This document shows, one piece after another, positions 17,282 to 26,301 of a DNA stretch of 64,000 bases; the stretch's first letter is position 1, and each line of letters starts with the position of its first letter. Made by a program: the position numbers and the translations under genes. The stretch comes from Caballeronia terrestris (GTDB lineage: Bacteria; Pseudomonadota; Gammaproteobacteria; Burkholderiales; Burkholderiaceae), in contig NZ_FCOL02000009.1 of NCBI RefSeq assembly GCF_001544515.1, positions 1 through 64,000 of the forward strand. Reading direction: 5' to 3'. A model generated the notes under the pieces. The model saw only the letters and a program-made list of their open reading frames with translations, had not been told where the DNA came from and ran no database searches.

Positions 17282-17339
17282 ATCTCGCGTTCTTCATCAA
17301 TTCGGGCAACGCCTAACTCCGACAAGGCTTTCAGCGTGA

Positions 17340-17354
17340 TGGCATAAAACTCGC
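17340..17354 (+). promoter_or_regulatory. Sigma-54 (RpoN) promoter of the Pro-rich protein gene
   Basis: TGGCATAAAACTCGC has GG (17341-17342) and GC (17353-17354) exactly 10 bases apart, and differs from the consensus TGGCAYR-N4-TTGCW at one position. Transcription would begin near 17366, 16 bases before the ATG at 17382, leaving room for the ribosome site CGGAG. A sigma-54 activator is encoded divergently next door. Confidence 0.65.
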
Positions 17355-17381
17355 TAAATAAGAATGCCACCGGAGTCAGCA

Positions 17382-17681
17382 ATGCGTATTAAGGCACGTA
17401 CGTTCGGAAATCCCGAATCGAATTCAACTCTCGTTTTCGCCAATACCGGCTTGGCCGTCGCCTCTGCGTCGGCGGTTGACTCGGCCGTCGAGGCCCGCAC
17501 GCCCGTCGAGCGGGAGACGCCAGCGCGGATCGACGTCGTTACGGCCGCGCCGAGCGTTACGACCATTACCCTGTGGGACGAGATCACGTCACCCACGCCC
17601 GCTCCCGCGCCAACGCCCCTTCCGCAGCCGGTCCCGGTTCCCGTCGATGCCGGCCGGGAAGCGGGTACGGTCAGCGCCTAA
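17382..17681 (+). CDS. Hypothetical Pro/Ala/Val-rich small protein (99 aa)
   Basis: A 99-residue protein beginning [14 protein letters not shown]. It has no clear signal peptide; a middle part rich in Ala, Val and Thr; and a C-terminal low-complexity stretch ([19 protein letters not shown], about 74-92) likely to be extended and disordered. The ATG at 17382 is chosen because CGGAG lies 7 bases upstream and the sigma-54 promoter starts RNA just before it; an in-frame ATG at 17364 would lie at or before the transcript start. No family recognised. Its neighbours suggest control by the adjacent activator. Confidence 0.6.
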   Translation: MRIKARTFGNPESNSTLVFANTGLAVASASAVDSAVEARTPVERETPARIDVVTAAPSVTTITLWDEITSPTPAPAPTPLPQPVPVPVDAGREAGTVSA

Positions 17682-17797
17682 AAGCGCAACGTCAGATACG
17701 CAGCGGAGCGCCGATCGGACGCATGCCGCCTCGGTTAGAATTGGGGCCCGCCGCCGGCTTGGCGCCGGCGCAACCCGGTTCTACCTCTTCCCCTGAC

Positions 17798-18295
17798 ATG
17801 ACGACGCTGACCCTGATCGTCGCCCGCGCGCGCAATGGCGTGATCGGACGCGACAACGACCTGCCCTGGCGCCTGCCGGAAGACCTCGCGTTCTTCAAGC
17901 GCACCACGATGGGCTCGCCCATCATCATGGGCCGCAAGACGCACGAATCGATCGGCCGGGTGTTGCCGGGACGTCGCAACATCGTCATGTCGCGCGATGC
18001 CGCGCGCCGTTACGAAGGCTGCGACACCGTCACGAATCTCGACGACGCCCTCGCCCTCGCGGCGCGGGACGAAGCGCGCGAGGCGTTCGTGATCGGCGGG
18101 GCGCAGTTGTTTCGCGATGCGATCGGTCATGCGGACAGGCTGATCGTCACCGAGATCGATGCCGACTTCGAAGGCAACACGAAGCTCGATGCGATCGATC
18201 CGTCGCAGTGGATCGAGGATTCGCGCGAGACGCACCGCGCTGCGGCGCCGAACGATTTCGAGTATGCGTTCGTGGTGTATCGGCGCAAGGCTTGA
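17798..18295 (+). CDS. folA: Dihydrofolate reductase
   Basis: FolA reduces dihydrofolate to tetrahydrofolate with NADPH and is the trimethoprim target. The 165 residues show the family order: [25 protein letters not shown] (Met20-loop equivalent and catalytic acid region, Glu28 of the PED), [20 protein letters not shown] and [11 protein letters not shown] (NADPH site), then FVIGGAQLF and [10 protein letters not shown] chose the ATG at 17798, where the domain starts; the longer frame from 17573 runs through the preceding gene. It works with ThyA, encoded about 2.5 kb away, in the thymidylate cycle. Confidence 0.96.
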   Translation: MTTLTLIVARARNGVIGRDNDLPWRLPEDLAFFKRTTMGSPIIMGRKTHESIGRVLPGRRNIVMSRDAARRYEGCDTVTNLDDALALAARDEAREAFVIGGAQLFRDAIGHADRLIVTEIDADFEGNTKLDAIDPSQWIEDSRETHRAAAPNDFEYAFVVYRRKA

Positions 18296-18305
18296 GCGAG
18301 GGCAC

Positions 18306-18334
18306 AAAAAACCCCCGGCTAGCGGGGGTTTTTT
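18306..18334. terminator. Bidirectional terminator between folA and pmbA
   Basis: A6-CCCCCG-GCTAG-CGGGGG-T6: a near-perfect GC stem flanked by A and T runs, so it has a T tail in both directions. It lies between the converging folA and pmbA stops. Confidence 0.92.
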
Positions 18335-18352
18335 ACAGGCACTGAAGCCGAG

Positions 18353-19723
18353 TTATTGCCCCGCGATCGTCATCTTCTCGATCAGCACCGAGCCGATTTC
18401 CTTGTTGCCGCGCACGACGGTATCCGCGCCGACCGCCTCGATGTGGCGGAACATCTCCTGCAGCGTGCTCGCGACCGTGATTTCCTCCACCGGATACTGG
18501 ATCTTGCCGTTCTCGACCCAGAACCCCGACGCGCCGCGCGAATAATCGCCCGTCACGTAGTTCACGCCCTGCCCCATCAGTTCGGTCAGGAGCAAGCCGG
18601 TGCCGAGCTTCTTCAGCATTTCCTCGAAATCGTCCTCAGGCTTTGTCAGCGAACTGCGCATCGACAGATTGTGCGAGCCGCCCGCGTTGCCGGTCGTCTT
18701 CATGCCGAGCTTGCGCGCCGAATATGTCGAAAGGAAGTAGCCCTGCACGACGCCGTCGTCCACCACGTTGCGATGCTGCGTGCGCACGCCTTCCTCGTCG
18801 AACGGCGCGCTGCCCATGCCGCCGCGTACGTGCGGATCCTCGACCACCTGGATGTGCGGTGCGAACACCGGCTTGCCAAGGCTGTCGACGAGGAACGTAG
18901 TCTTGCGATACAGCGCGCCGCCGCTCACCGCCTGCACGAATGAGCCGAGGATACCCGCCGCGAGCGGCGCCTCGAACAGCACGCGGCACTTGCGCGTGTC
19001 GAGACTGCGCGCGCCGATGCGCGAGAGCGCTCGCTCGGCCGCGTATCGTCCGACGGCTTCCGGCGCCGCCAGATCGGCCGCGCTGCGCCGCGACGTGTAC
19101 CAGTCGTCGCGCTGCATGTCGCGGCCGCTGCCGGCGATCGGCGCGCACGCGATGTAGTGGCGCGAGTACGGATAGCCCGCGAGGAATCCGCGCGAAGTGG
19201 CGAGCACGAACTGCGAGTGCTGCGCCGAAACGCTCGCGCCTTCCGAATTCTTGATGCGCGGATCGACGTCGAACGCGGCTGCTTCGGCGCGACGCGCGAT
19301 TTCGGCGGCTTCCTCGGCATCGACGACCCACGGGTGATAGAGATCCAGATCCTGCGGCGACTTTTCGAGCAATTCCTCTTCGGCGAGGCCGGCGGCGCTG
19401 TCCTCGGCGGTGAAGCGCGCGATGTTGTACGCCGCCGCGACCGTGTCCTTCAGCGCTTCGCGCGAGAAGTCCGCCGTGCTCGCGTTGCCGCGCTTCTTGC
19501 CGATGAACACCGTGACGCCGACCATTTTGTCGCGGTTGTGCTCGATGGTCTCGACTTCGCCGCGACGCACGCTGACGGAAAGCCCGTCGCCTTCGGAGAT
19601 TTCAGTGGCCGCGTCGGTCGCACCGAGTTCCTTCGCGTGACGCAGGATGTCGGACGCGATTTCCTTCAGCTCGTCCTGGGTATGCGGGAAAAAGCGTTGC
19701 TTGACGTCCATGTCTGCTGCCAT
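18353..19723 (-). CDS. pmbA: PmbA/TldE metalloprotease-family protein
   Basis: PmbA (TldE) pairs with TldD in a heterodimeric protease that trims peptides such as microcin B17 and the CcdA antitoxin in E. coli. In that pair TldD holds the zinc site and TldE does not. The 456 residues include GDGLSVSVRRGEVET near 45, DKMVGVTVFIGKKRGNAST, GAALYRKTTFLVDSLGKPV, and the C-terminal NYVTGDYSRGASGFWVENG. I see no HExxxH, as expected for TldE. tldD is not in this window. It is divergent from darP across about 200 bases without other genes. Confidence 0.95.
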   Translation of the reverse strand: MAADMDVKQRFFPHTQDELKEIASDILRHAKELGATDAATEISEGDGLSVSVRRGEVETIEHNRDKMVGVTVFIGKKRGNASTADFSREALKDTVAAAYNIARFTAEDSAAGLAEEELLEKSPQDLDLYHPWVVDAEEAAEIARRAEAAAFDVDPRIKNSEGASVSAQHSQFVLATSRGFLAGYPYSRHYIACAPIAGSGRDMQRDDWYTSRRSAADLAAPEAVGRYAAERALSRIGARSLDTRKCRVLFEAPLAAGILGSFVQAVSGGALYRKTTFLVDSLGKPVFAPHIQVVEDPHVRGGMGSAPFDEEGVRTQHRNVVDDGVVQGYFLSTYSARKLGMKTTGNAGGSHNLSMRSSLTKPEDDFEEMLKKLGTGLLLTELMGQGVNYVTGDYSRGASGFWVENGKIQYPVEEITVASTLQEMFRHIEAVGADTVVRGNKEIGSVLIEKMTIAGQ

Positions 19724-19926
19724 TTTTCGTGACCTGTGGGAGACGGGCCGACCGTGGCCCGCGGGTTCTCGTTACGTAGGATCGCTGCTGCGTCGCTGCA
19801 AGCTTCGCGTATCACGCGATCATAGCAAGGTCGGCGCGGCTTCACTCGCCATCGTCGAACGGGGCGGCCGCGCGGTTCGACGCATCGCGGGAAAACCCCT
19901 GCAGGCGGGCAAGCTACAATGTCGTC

Positions 19927-20532
19927 ATGAACCGTAAAACCCGCATTCAACCGATCGAAACCGCGCCCGCCACCGAGCAGGACGTGGACGATAACGGCTA
20001 CGACCGTCCCAGCAAATCCCAGTTGAAGCGCGACATGCACGCGCTGCAGGAACTGGGCGAGGCGCTCATCGCGCTGCCGAAAGATGCGCTGAAGCGCATG
20101 CCGATGCCCGAAAAACTCGACGAAGCCGTGCGCGAGGCGCGCCGCATCACCGATCACGAAGGCAAGCGGCGCCAGGTGCAGTACGTGGGCCGCGTGATGC
20201 GCTCGCTCGTCGACGACGAAACCGCCGCGTTGCGCACCGCGCTCGACAGCTATCGCGGCGTGAATCGCGCCGAGACGGCGAAGCTGCACTGGATCGAGCG
20301 CACGCGTGAAAAGCTGCTCGCCGACGACGCCGCGCTGACCGAATTCATCCGCCAGCATCCGGGCGTCGATGCGCAGGAAGGCCGTACGCTGATCCGCAAC
20401 GCGCGCAAGGAACGCGAGCAGCAGAAGCCGCCGCGCTATTTCCGCGAACTGTTCCAGTGGATCAAGAACGCGGCGGGCGTGAAAGACGACGACGATGCCC
20501 CGGAAGACGACGATGACCACGCCGAAGCGTAA
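19927..20532 (+). CDS. darP: Ribosome-associated protein DarP (YjgA, DUF615)
   Basis: DarP is a dual-action assembly factor of the 50S ribosomal subunit. The 201-residue protein has the DUF615 hallmarks: [21 protein letters not shown] (about 27-47), [29 protein letters not shown] (about 66-94) and [14 protein letters not shown] near the C-terminus. It is highly charged with an acidic end ([11 protein letters not shown]). The mog gene starts inside its last codons (20-base overlap), so the two are coupled. Confidence 0.95.
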   Translation: MNRKTRIQPIETAPATEQDVDDNGYDRPSKSQLKRDMHALQELGEALIALPKDALKRMPMPEKLDEAVREARRITDHEGKRRQVQYVGRVMRSLVDDETAALRTALDSYRGVNRAETAKLHWIERTREKLLADDAALTEFIRQHPGVDAQEGRTLIRNARKEREQQKPPRYFRELFQWIKNAAGVKDDDDAPEDDDDHAEA

Positions 20533-21136
20533 TCATCCCGACGAATTGATCGTCGGGCTCGTGTCGATCAGCGACCGCGCGTCGGCGGGCGTGTATGAGG
20601 ACAAAGGGATTCCGTCGCTGGAAACGTGGCTTGGCGAGGCGCTTGCGTCGCCGTGGCGCACCGAAACGCGCCTGATCCAGGACGACGCCGCCACGATTTC
20701 CGCGACGCTCGTCGAACTGGTGGATGTCGTCGGATGCGACCTCGTACTGACGACCGGCGGCACCGGTCCTTCGCGCCGCGACGTGACGCCCGAGGCGACG
20801 CTCGAAGTCGCCACAAAGCCGATGCCCGGCTTCGGCGAGCAGATGCGCCAGATCAGCCTGAACTTCGTGCCGACGGCGATTCTGTCGCGGCAAGTGGCCG
20901 TGATCCGCGAAACCGCCGATCACGCTGCGCTGATCATCAACCTCCCGGGCCAGCCGAAGTCGATCCGCGAGACGCTGGAAGGCCTGAGAGACGACGAAGG
21001 CAACACAAGAGTGCCGGGCATCTTCGCCGCGGTGCCTTATTGCATCGATTTGATTGGAGGGCCGTATATCGAGACGCAGCCGGAAGTCGTGGCCGCGTTC
21101 CGGCCGAAAAACGCGATCCGGCCGGCCAAACTTTAA
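20513..21136 (+). CDS. mog: Molybdopterin adenylyltransferase Mog
   Basis: Mog adenylylates molybdopterin before molybdenum insertion by MoeA. The 207 residues show the MoaB/Mog fold: [21 protein letters not shown] near 12 (with the SDR and YEDKG signature of Mog), [19 protein letters not shown] (nucleotide/MPT loop), and [16 protein letters not shown]. The start at 20513 overlaps the end of darP. Its stop shares the bases TTAA with the orn stop on the other strand, leaving no intergenic space. Confidence 0.93.
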   Translation: MTTPKRNHPDELIVGLVSISDRASAGVYEDKGIPSLETWLGEALASPWRTETRLIQDDAATISATLVELVDVVGCDLVLTTGGTGPSRRDVTPEATLEVATKPMPGFGEQMRQISLNFVPTAILSRQVAVIRETADHAALIINLPGQPKSIRETLEGLRDDEGNTRVPGIFAAVPYCIDLIGGPYIETQPEVVAAFRPKNAIRPAKL

Positions 21137-21759
21137 GAAGTCGCCGCCTCGCCGTCAGCCGAAGCAGTTGTCGGCGCCGACGGAATCAGGAAATGCTCGC
21201 GGTAATACTTGAGTTCGTCGATGGACTCGTGAATGTCGGCGAGTGCGGTGTGCATCGCGCGCTTCTGAAAGCCTTTGTAGATGGCCGGCTGCCAGCGGCG
21301 GCACAATTCCTTCAGCGTGCTGACGTCGAGATTGCGGTAGTGGAAGAACGTTTCCAGTTCCGGCATCCAGCGCGCCATGAAACGGCGGTCCTGGCAGATC
21401 GAATTGCCGCACATCGGCGACTTGCCCGGCGGCACGTATTGTCCGAGAAACTCGCGAATCTGCCGCGTGGCCTCGGCTTCATCGACCGTCGATGCCCGCA
21501 CGCGCTCCGTCAGTCCCGAGCGGCCGTGCGTGTTGCGGTTCCATTCGTCCATCTTGCCGAGCGCTTCCTCGCTCTGATGAATCGCGAGAACCGGCCCTTC
21601 CACCAGCTTGTCGAGCGTCGAATTCGTCACGACGACCGCAATTTCGATGATGCGGTCGTTATCGGGTTCGAGCCCCGTCATTTCCATGTCAAGCCACACG
21701 AGGTTCATGTCGCTGCGCGCGAGGATTGGTTCGCTGGAAGAGTCGAGGATGTCGGTCAT
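21133..21759 (-). CDS. orn: Oligoribonuclease
   Basis: Orn is a 3'-5' exoribonuclease that degrades di- to pentanucleotides, including pGpG from cyclic di-GMP breakdown, and is essential in many bacteria. The 208 residues carry the DEDDh set: [13 protein letters not shown] (DxE), [31 protein letters not shown] (D) and [14 protein letters not shown] (H and D). An N-terminal extension of about 17 residues precedes the DEDD domain; Met18 is an alternative start. The frame stays open far upstream, but similarity begins here. Confidence 0.96.
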   Translation of the reverse strand: MTDILDSSSEPILARSDMNLVWLDMEMTGLEPDNDRIIEIAVVVTNSTLDKLVEGPVLAIHQSEEALGKMDEWNRNTHGRSGLTERVRASTVDEAEATRQIREFLGQYVPPGKSPMCGNSICQDRRFMARWMPELETFFHYRNLDVSTLKELCRRWQPAIYKGFQKRAMHTALADIHESIDELKYYREHFLIPSAPTTASADGEAATS

Positions 21760-21903
21760 GTAGGAAGCCTGGGAGGTGTAGGCGCTGGGTGTAGGCGCCG
21801 CGCCGCTTGAAAGTCCCGCGCCGGGCAAAAAGCCCGCTGCAGCGGCCGGCGCGAGCGCGGCCAAGAACCTATAATTCTCGCATAGTTCAATCGGAATCCT
21901 CGG

Positions 21904-23172
21904 ATGTCCAATCTCAATCTCGTCGTCTCCGTAGTGTTCGTCGTTGCGCTCGTCGCGATGGTCGGAACCAAGCTCTGGCTGGCCTCGCGCCAGATCCGCC
22001 ACGTCGCGGCAAACCGCAACGACGTGCCGCAGCAATTCACCGGCACGATCGCCCTCGCCGCGCACCAGCGCGCCGCCGACTACACTGTCGAGCGCACACG
22101 CCTGACGATGATCGAAGTCGTGGTGAGCGCCGTCGTGCTCGTCGCGCTGACGCTGCTCGGCGGCGTGCAGCAGCTCGATCTCGCGATCAGCGGCTGGCTC
22201 GGGCGCGGCTATCTCGGGCAGATCGCGCTCGTGGGATCGGTGATCGCGATCACGAGCCTGATCGACTTGCCGTTCGATTACATCCGCCATTTCGTGATCG
22301 AGGAGAAATTCGGCTTCAACCGGATGTCGAAAAAGCTCTTTTTCGTCGATCTGGTGAAGGGCGTACTGCTCGGCATCGCGGTCGGCTTGCCGCTTTTGTT
22401 CGTCACGCTCTGGCTGATGGACCGCGCGGGCGCGTTCTGGTGGCTCTGGACGTGGATGGTCTGGGTCGCGTTCCAGTTGCTCGCGATGATCATCTATCCG
22501 ACCTTCATCGCGCCGCTTTTCAATAAATTTGAGCCGTTGAAAGACGAAGCGCTGCGCGCGCGCATCGAAAACCTCATGTCGCGCACCGGCTTCGCGGCGA
22601 AGGGCCTGTTCGTGATGGACGGCAGCCGCCGGTCCGCGCACGGCAACGCCTATTTCACGGGCTTCGGCGCGGCGAAACGTATCGTTTTCTTCGATACGCT
22701 GCTCGCGCGCCTCTCGGGAAGCGAAATCGAAGCCGTGCTCGCGCATGAACTCGGCCATTTCAAGCGGCGTCACGTGCTGAAACTGCTGATCGTCATGTTC
22801 GCGATCAGCCTCGTCATGCTCGCGCTGCTCGGCTGGCTCGCGCAGACGGTGTGGTTCTATGAGGGCCTGGGCGTCCGCCCGTCGCTCACCGGCAGCAACA
22901 ACGGCCTCGCGCTCGTGCTCTTCATGCTCGCGCTGCCGGTCTTCATGTTCTTCGTGACGCCGCTCGGCAGCCTCAGTTCGCGCAAGCACGAATTCGAAGC
23001 CGACGCGTTCGCCGCCAGTCAGACCGATCCGAAGGATCTCGTCAACGCGCTCGTCAAGCTGTACGAGGACAACGCGTCGACGCTCACGCCCGATCCTCTC
23101 TACACCGCGTTTTACTACTCGCATCCGCCAGCGTCGCAGCGGATCGACCGCCTGATGCAGCACGCCGCATGA
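21904..23172 (+). CDS. M48 family integral-membrane peptidase (Ste24/HtpX-like)
   Basis: A 422-residue inner-membrane zinc peptidase of family M48A. The zinc site HELGH is at 281-285, with the third ligand Glu in [22 protein letters not shown] near 360. Several hydrophobic helices flank it, including one at the N-terminus. The size and [28 protein letters not shown] segments fit the Ste24 type rather than HtpX. In bacteria these are thought to cut membrane proteins; the eukaryotic CAAX role does not carry over. Its stop overlaps the rsgA start (ATGA). Confidence 0.93.
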   Translation: MSNLNLVVSVVFVVALVAMVGTKLWLASRQIRHVAANRNDVPQQFTGTIALAAHQRAADYTVERTRLTMIEVVVSAVVLVALTLLGGVQQLDLAISGWLGRGYLGQIALVGSVIAITSLIDLPFDYIRHFVIEEKFGFNRMSKKLFFVDLVKGVLLGIAVGLPLLFVTLWLMDRAGAFWWLWTWMVWVAFQLLAMIIYPTFIAPLFNKFEPLKDEALRARIENLMSRTGFAAKGLFVMDGSRRSAHGNAYFTGFGAAKRIVFFDTLLARLSGSEIEAVLAHELGHFKRRHVLKLLIVMFAISLVMLALLGWLAQTVWFYEGLGVRPSLTGSNNGLALVLFMLALPVFMFFVTPLGSLSSRKHEFEADAFAASQTDPKDLVNALVKLYEDNASTLTPDPLYTAFYYSHPPASQRIDRLMQHAA

Positions 23173-24101
23173 CGGGGCGCACGGCGAAGGCGTCGCGCGC
23201 GTCGGGCGCGCGGATCGAAGGCACGGTGATCGCGGCGCACGGACGGCACTATCTCGTCGCCCCCATCGATGGCAGCGCGATGTTGCAATGCTTCCCGCGC
23301 GGCAAGCGCAGCGAAGTCGCGGTCGGAGATCGTGTGATTTACGAGCAGTCGTCGGCGGATCAGGGCGTGATCGTCGAGATCGGCGAGCGGCGCAACCTGC
23401 TTTATCGATCGGATCAGTTCAAGTCGAAGCTGTTCGCGGCAAATCTCGATCAGTTGCTGATCGTGCTCGCCACCGAGCCGCATTTCAGCGAAGACCTGCT
23501 CGGGCGCGCGCTGATCGCGGCCGAGGCGCACGGGCTGGAACCGCTCGTCGTGCTGAACAAAATAGACGTCGAAACGGCGTTGCCGCACGCGCGCAAGCGG
23601 CTCGCGCTGTATCGGGGGCTGGGATATACGGTGGTCGAATTGTCGGCGAAAGTCGCGCCGGGCGCCGTGCATCCGCAACTCGACGCGCGCCTGAAAGACC
23701 GCGCGACGCTTCTCCTCGGCCAGTCGGGCATGGGCAAATCGACGCTCGTGAACATCCTCGTGCCGAACGCGGAAGTGGCGACGCGCGAAATATCCACGGC
23801 GCTCAACAGCGGCCGCCACACGACTACGTTCACGCGTCTCTATCCGCTGCCGGCTGGTGGATCGCTGATCGATTCGCCGGGATTCCAGGAGTTCGGGCTG
23901 CACCATTTGTCGGAGGGGCAACTGGAGCGCGCGTTCGCCGATTTCCGGCCGTATCTTGGCAAATGCCGCTTCTACAACTGCCATCATCTGCAGGAGCCGG
24001 GCTGCGCGATCCTCGAAGCCATCGACGAAGGCGCGATCACGCCCGAGCGGCACGCGCTCTACGCGCAACTCGTGCACGAAGCCAGCCAGATCGTCCGATG
24101 A
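23169..24101 (+). CDS. rsgA: Ribosome small-subunit GTPase RsgA
   Basis: RsgA releases RbfA and checks late maturation of the 30S subunit. The 310-residue protein has an N-terminal OB domain ([13 protein letters not shown]) and a circularly permuted GTPase: NKID (G4) precedes Walker [10 protein letters not shown] (184-192), followed by switch region GRHTTT and DSPGFQEFG (G3). The C-terminal zinc knuckle is [14 protein letters not shown]. The permuted order is diagnostic. It overlaps the protease gene by four bases. Confidence 0.97.
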   Translation: MTGRTAKASRASGARIEGTVIAAHGRHYLVAPIDGSAMLQCFPRGKRSEVAVGDRVIYEQSSADQGVIVEIGERRNLLYRSDQFKSKLFAANLDQLLIVLATEPHFSEDLLGRALIAAEAHGLEPLVVLNKIDVETALPHARKRLALYRGLGYTVVELSAKVAPGAVHPQLDARLKDRATLLLGQSGMGKSTLVNILVPNAEVATREISTALNSGRHTTTFTRLYPLPAGGSLIDSPGFQEFGLHHLSEGQLERAFADFRPYLGKCRFYNCHHLQEPGCAILEAIDEGAITPERHALYAQLVHEASQIVR

Positions 24102-24117
24102 CACGCGGCGCCTCGTC

Positions 24118-24441
24118 ATGAAGCGCCTCACGCGCGCGCCGAACCTGATCACGGCTCAGCACTGGATAAACGTGCTGTCGACGGCGGGTGTGCCGTGTCA
24201 ACTACACAATCGCTATCTGAACGGGGCGCTCGGCGAGATTCCGGCGGATCAGTGCGCGCCGGAAATATGGATCGTCGACGATCGCGACGAAACACTCGCC
24301 TTGCGGATGCTGGAGGGAGCGCGCAACGGACCGGCGTCGAATGCGCGGCCCTGGCGTTGCGCGAAGTGCGGTGAAGTGCTCGAAGCGCAGTTCACCGTGT
24401 GCTGGCAGTGCGGAACGGAGCGCGATCCGCTGAACGATTGA
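24118..24441 (+). CDS. DUF2007 protein with C-terminal zinc ribbon
   Basis: A 107-residue protein. The N-terminal two thirds resembles DUF2007 (ITAQHWINVLSTAGVPCQLHNRYLNGALGEIP), a fold related to GlnB-like signal proteins. The last 30 residues hold a CxxC...CxxC zinc ribbon (WRCAKCGEVLEAQFTVCWQCGTE). It starts 16 bases after rsgA and is probably cotranscribed. It converges on the CbiB-like gene with 18 bases between stops. Function unknown; a sensor or adaptor is the usual guess. Confidence 0.85.
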   Translation: MKRLTRAPNLITAQHWINVLSTAGVPCQLHNRYLNGALGEIPADQCAPEIWIVDDRDETLALRMLEGARNGPASNARPWRCAKCGEVLEAQFTVCWQCGTERDPLND

Positions 24442-24459
24442 AAGCGACTGAAGCGCGGC

Positions 24460-25398
24460 TCAGGCGAGCCAGACGGCGATCGTCAGCATCAAAAGCAGCA
24501 GCATCCACAGGACCACCGCGCGCCACACCAGCCCGACGGCCGATTGCAGCGTGCGCGGCGTGCAGTCGTCGCCGACGGGCAGCGGGCTCGCATCGCCGAC
24601 AGCGAGCGCTTCCACGCTCAGCGGCTCCGCGAGCGGCCCCGCGAGCCGCGCGCCCAGCGCACCGCTACCGGCCGCGAGCAACACGCCCTCGTTCGCATCC
24701 GGCCATTGCCGCGCGTGATTGCGCCACGCGTAGATCGCATCCTCGAAATTACCGACGATCGCGAACCCGAGCGACGTCAACCGCGCCGGCACCCAGTCGA
24801 TGAAGAAGAACGCCTTCCGCGCAAACGACGAAAACGGCGCCGAACGCTCCTCGCTGGGCGTGCCCCACGACCGCGCCAGATACTCGGCGATCCGGTAGAA
24901 CACCGCGCCGGCCGGCCCGACCGGGATCAGGAACCAGAAGAACACGCCGAACACATGCCGATGCGACGCCACGACCGCATGCACGAGCGTGTGGCGCACG
25001 ATCTCGCTGACGGGCATGTCGACGGTGTCGAGCCCGGTCCACTCGGCGAGCACTTCGCGGGCGCGCGGGACGTCGTCATTGTTGAGCGCGAGGTGGATAT
25101 CGGTGAAATAGTGGCTGAACTGCCGGAAGCCGAGCGTGAAGTACACGATCACGACGTTCCACAGGAACGCCAGCACGAAGTTGATCCGGAACAGCACGTA
25201 ATAGATGAGGCCGACCGCGAGCGTCCACGGCAGCACGACGACGAGCCACGCGAGAATGCCGTGCTTCTGCTTGCCGGCATCGAACCCATGCGCGGCGGAT
25301 TCCGCATGATATTTGAGCAGCGCGGCGACGGGATTGTGCGGCGAGAGCGCGCGCACCTGCTCGATGATGAGAGCCAGCAATACAGAGAAAAAAGTCAT
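24460..25398 (-). CDS. CobD/CbiB-family membrane protein
   Basis: A 312-residue inner-membrane protein with about five hydrophobic segments: N-terminal MTFFSVLLALIIEQ, GILAWLVVVLPWTLAVGLIY, LAFLWNVVIVYFTLGF, FGVFFWFLIPVGPAGAVFY, and a C-terminal helix. FTLGFRQFSHYFTDIHLAL and DVPRAREVLAEWTG match the CbiB pattern (AdoCbi-phosphate synthase, late cobalamin synthesis). No other cobalamin genes are nearby, so a true role in B12 synthesis is uncertain; such orphans may be AmpE-like. The start at 25398 is chosen where the first helix begins. Confidence 0.78.
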   Translation of the reverse strand: MTFFSVLLALIIEQVRALSPHNPVAALLKYHAESAAHGFDAGKQKHGILAWLVVVLPWTLAVGLIYYVLFRINFVLAFLWNVVIVYFTLGFRQFSHYFTDIHLALNNDDVPRAREVLAEWTGLDTVDMPVSEIVRHTLVHAVVASHRHVFGVFFWFLIPVGPAGAVFYRIAEYLARSWGTPSEERSAPFSSFARKAFFFIDWVPARLTSLGFAIVGNFEDAIYAWRNHARQWPDANEGVLLAAGSGALGARLAGPLAEPLSVEALAVGDASPLPVGDDCTPRTLQSAVGLVWRAVVLWMLLLLMLTIAVWLA

Positions 25399-25513
25399 GC
25401 GAAGCGCCGAGACATTCGGGTTATACGAATTTCGCGTAACGATAGCACAGCGCCGCACGCGTTTAGTGCACTAACGAATTGGCCGCCGATAAGCCTGGCT
25501 TGCCCTCGCGCGC

Positions 25514-26215
25514 TCACGCCGCGAGGAAGCGGTAGAAATTGCGCAACATGCCGGCCGTTGCGCCCCAGATGAAATACGGAGCCTGCTTTTCACTGGCGGC
25601 GTAAGGCATCGCAAAAAAACGACGCTCGCCGTTTTCCCACTGGAAAAGGCGCACCTGGTGATTCGCGGGGTTCATCAGCCAGGCGAGTGGCACCTCGAAA
25701 ATGTCGGCGACTTCGAGCGTATCGGCCTCGAGCGCGAACGGCGGATGCACCAGCGCGACGACCGGCGTCACGCGAAAGCCGGTGCCCGTCAAATAGTCCG
25801 GCAGCGCGCCGAGCACCTCGACGTGCTCCGACGCCAGCCCCACTTCCTCTTGCGCTTCGCGCAAGGCGGTGGCGGCGGCATCGGCGTCTTCGGGTTCGCG
25901 GCGGCCGCCTGGGAAGCTGATCTGTCCCGCATGGTCCGACAGGTGATCGGCACGCTGGGTGAGCAGCACGGTCAGCCCCGCTTCGCGCACGACGAGCGCC
26001 ACCAGCACCGACGCCACACGCGGATCGCCGCCGATCGCCTTGATTCGCGCTTCGGGCGCTTCCTGCGACCACTCGAGCGTCTGCGTGAAACGTGCGCGCA
26101 GGCCATCGGGCGTCAGGCGCTCGGGGGGAACGGGCGGCAGGTTGTCTCCGGTCGAAACGACGGGCAGAAGTTCAGGCTCGAGGATGCGCGGGGTCGATTG
26201 CTTGCTTGGGGACAC
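25514..26215 (-). CDS. Nudix hydrolase, CoA pyrophosphatase type
   Basis: A 233-residue Nudix enzyme. The NuCoA signature LLTQRADHLSDHAGQISFPGG directly precedes the Nudix box GGRREPEDADAAATALREAQEEVGL (G-x5-E-x7-REUxEExGU), the arrangement that defines CoA pyrophosphatases (YeaB/NudL, PCD1). They split CoA or oxidised CoA to phosphopantetheine and 3',5'-ADP. The start at 26215 gives about 60 residues before the catalytic domain. The rplS terminator lies 46 bases upstream, so it has its own promoter. Confidence 0.93.
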   Translation of the reverse strand: MSPSKQSTPRILEPELLPVVSTGDNLPPVPPERLTPDGLRARFTQTLEWSQEAPEARIKAIGGDPRVASVLVALVVREAGLTVLLTQRADHLSDHAGQISFPGGRREPEDADAAATALREAQEEVGLASEHVEVLGALPDYLTGTGFRVTPVVALVHPPFALEADTLEVADIFEVPLAWLMNPANHQVRLFQWENGERRFFAMPYAASEKQAPYFIWGATAGMLRNFYRFLAA

Positions 26216-26260
26216 AGAGGGAACGGAGGGAGGCGGAAAACCAATTTGAACACACCAAAG

Positions 26261-26288
26261 AAAAAAGCACCCGGATGGGTGCTTTTTT
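26261..26288 (-). terminator. Terminator of the rpsP-rimM-trmD-rplS operon
   Basis: AAAAAAGCACCC-GGAT-GGGTGCTTTTTT: a perfect stem with A/T runs on both sides, just past the rplS stop at 26302. T6 follows on the minus strand. Confidence 0.95.
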
Positions 26289-26301
26289 CGGTGTGCAGCT
26301 C

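Larger units (their letters stand above)
16872..17381. other. AT-rich 510-base intergenic region with regulatory signals
   Basis: This gap is clearly more AT-rich than its surroundings. It contains, left to right: an imperfect dyad around 16881-16906 (TTCAAC-GGTA-GTTGAA core) near the activator start; a sigma-70-like promoter TTGTGC-N16-TATAAC (17049-17076); three stem-loops at 17120-17141, 17179-17200 and 17239-17275, the last followed by T5; and a sigma-54 promoter at 17340-17354. The open frames 17041-17316 (+) and 17188-17382 (-) have no ribosome site or family resemblance. Confidence 0.75.

Noticed and set aside
17041..17316. 91-codon plus-strand open frame in the AT-rich gap
   Set aside because: TTG start without ribosome site, no family resemblance, and it runs through three stem-loops of the candidate RNA.
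21133..23163. 676-codon minus-strand frame over orn and the M48 protease gene
   Set aside because: Only its C-terminal 208 codons are orn. The rest is Arg/Glu/His-rich antisense shadow typical of high-GC DNA.
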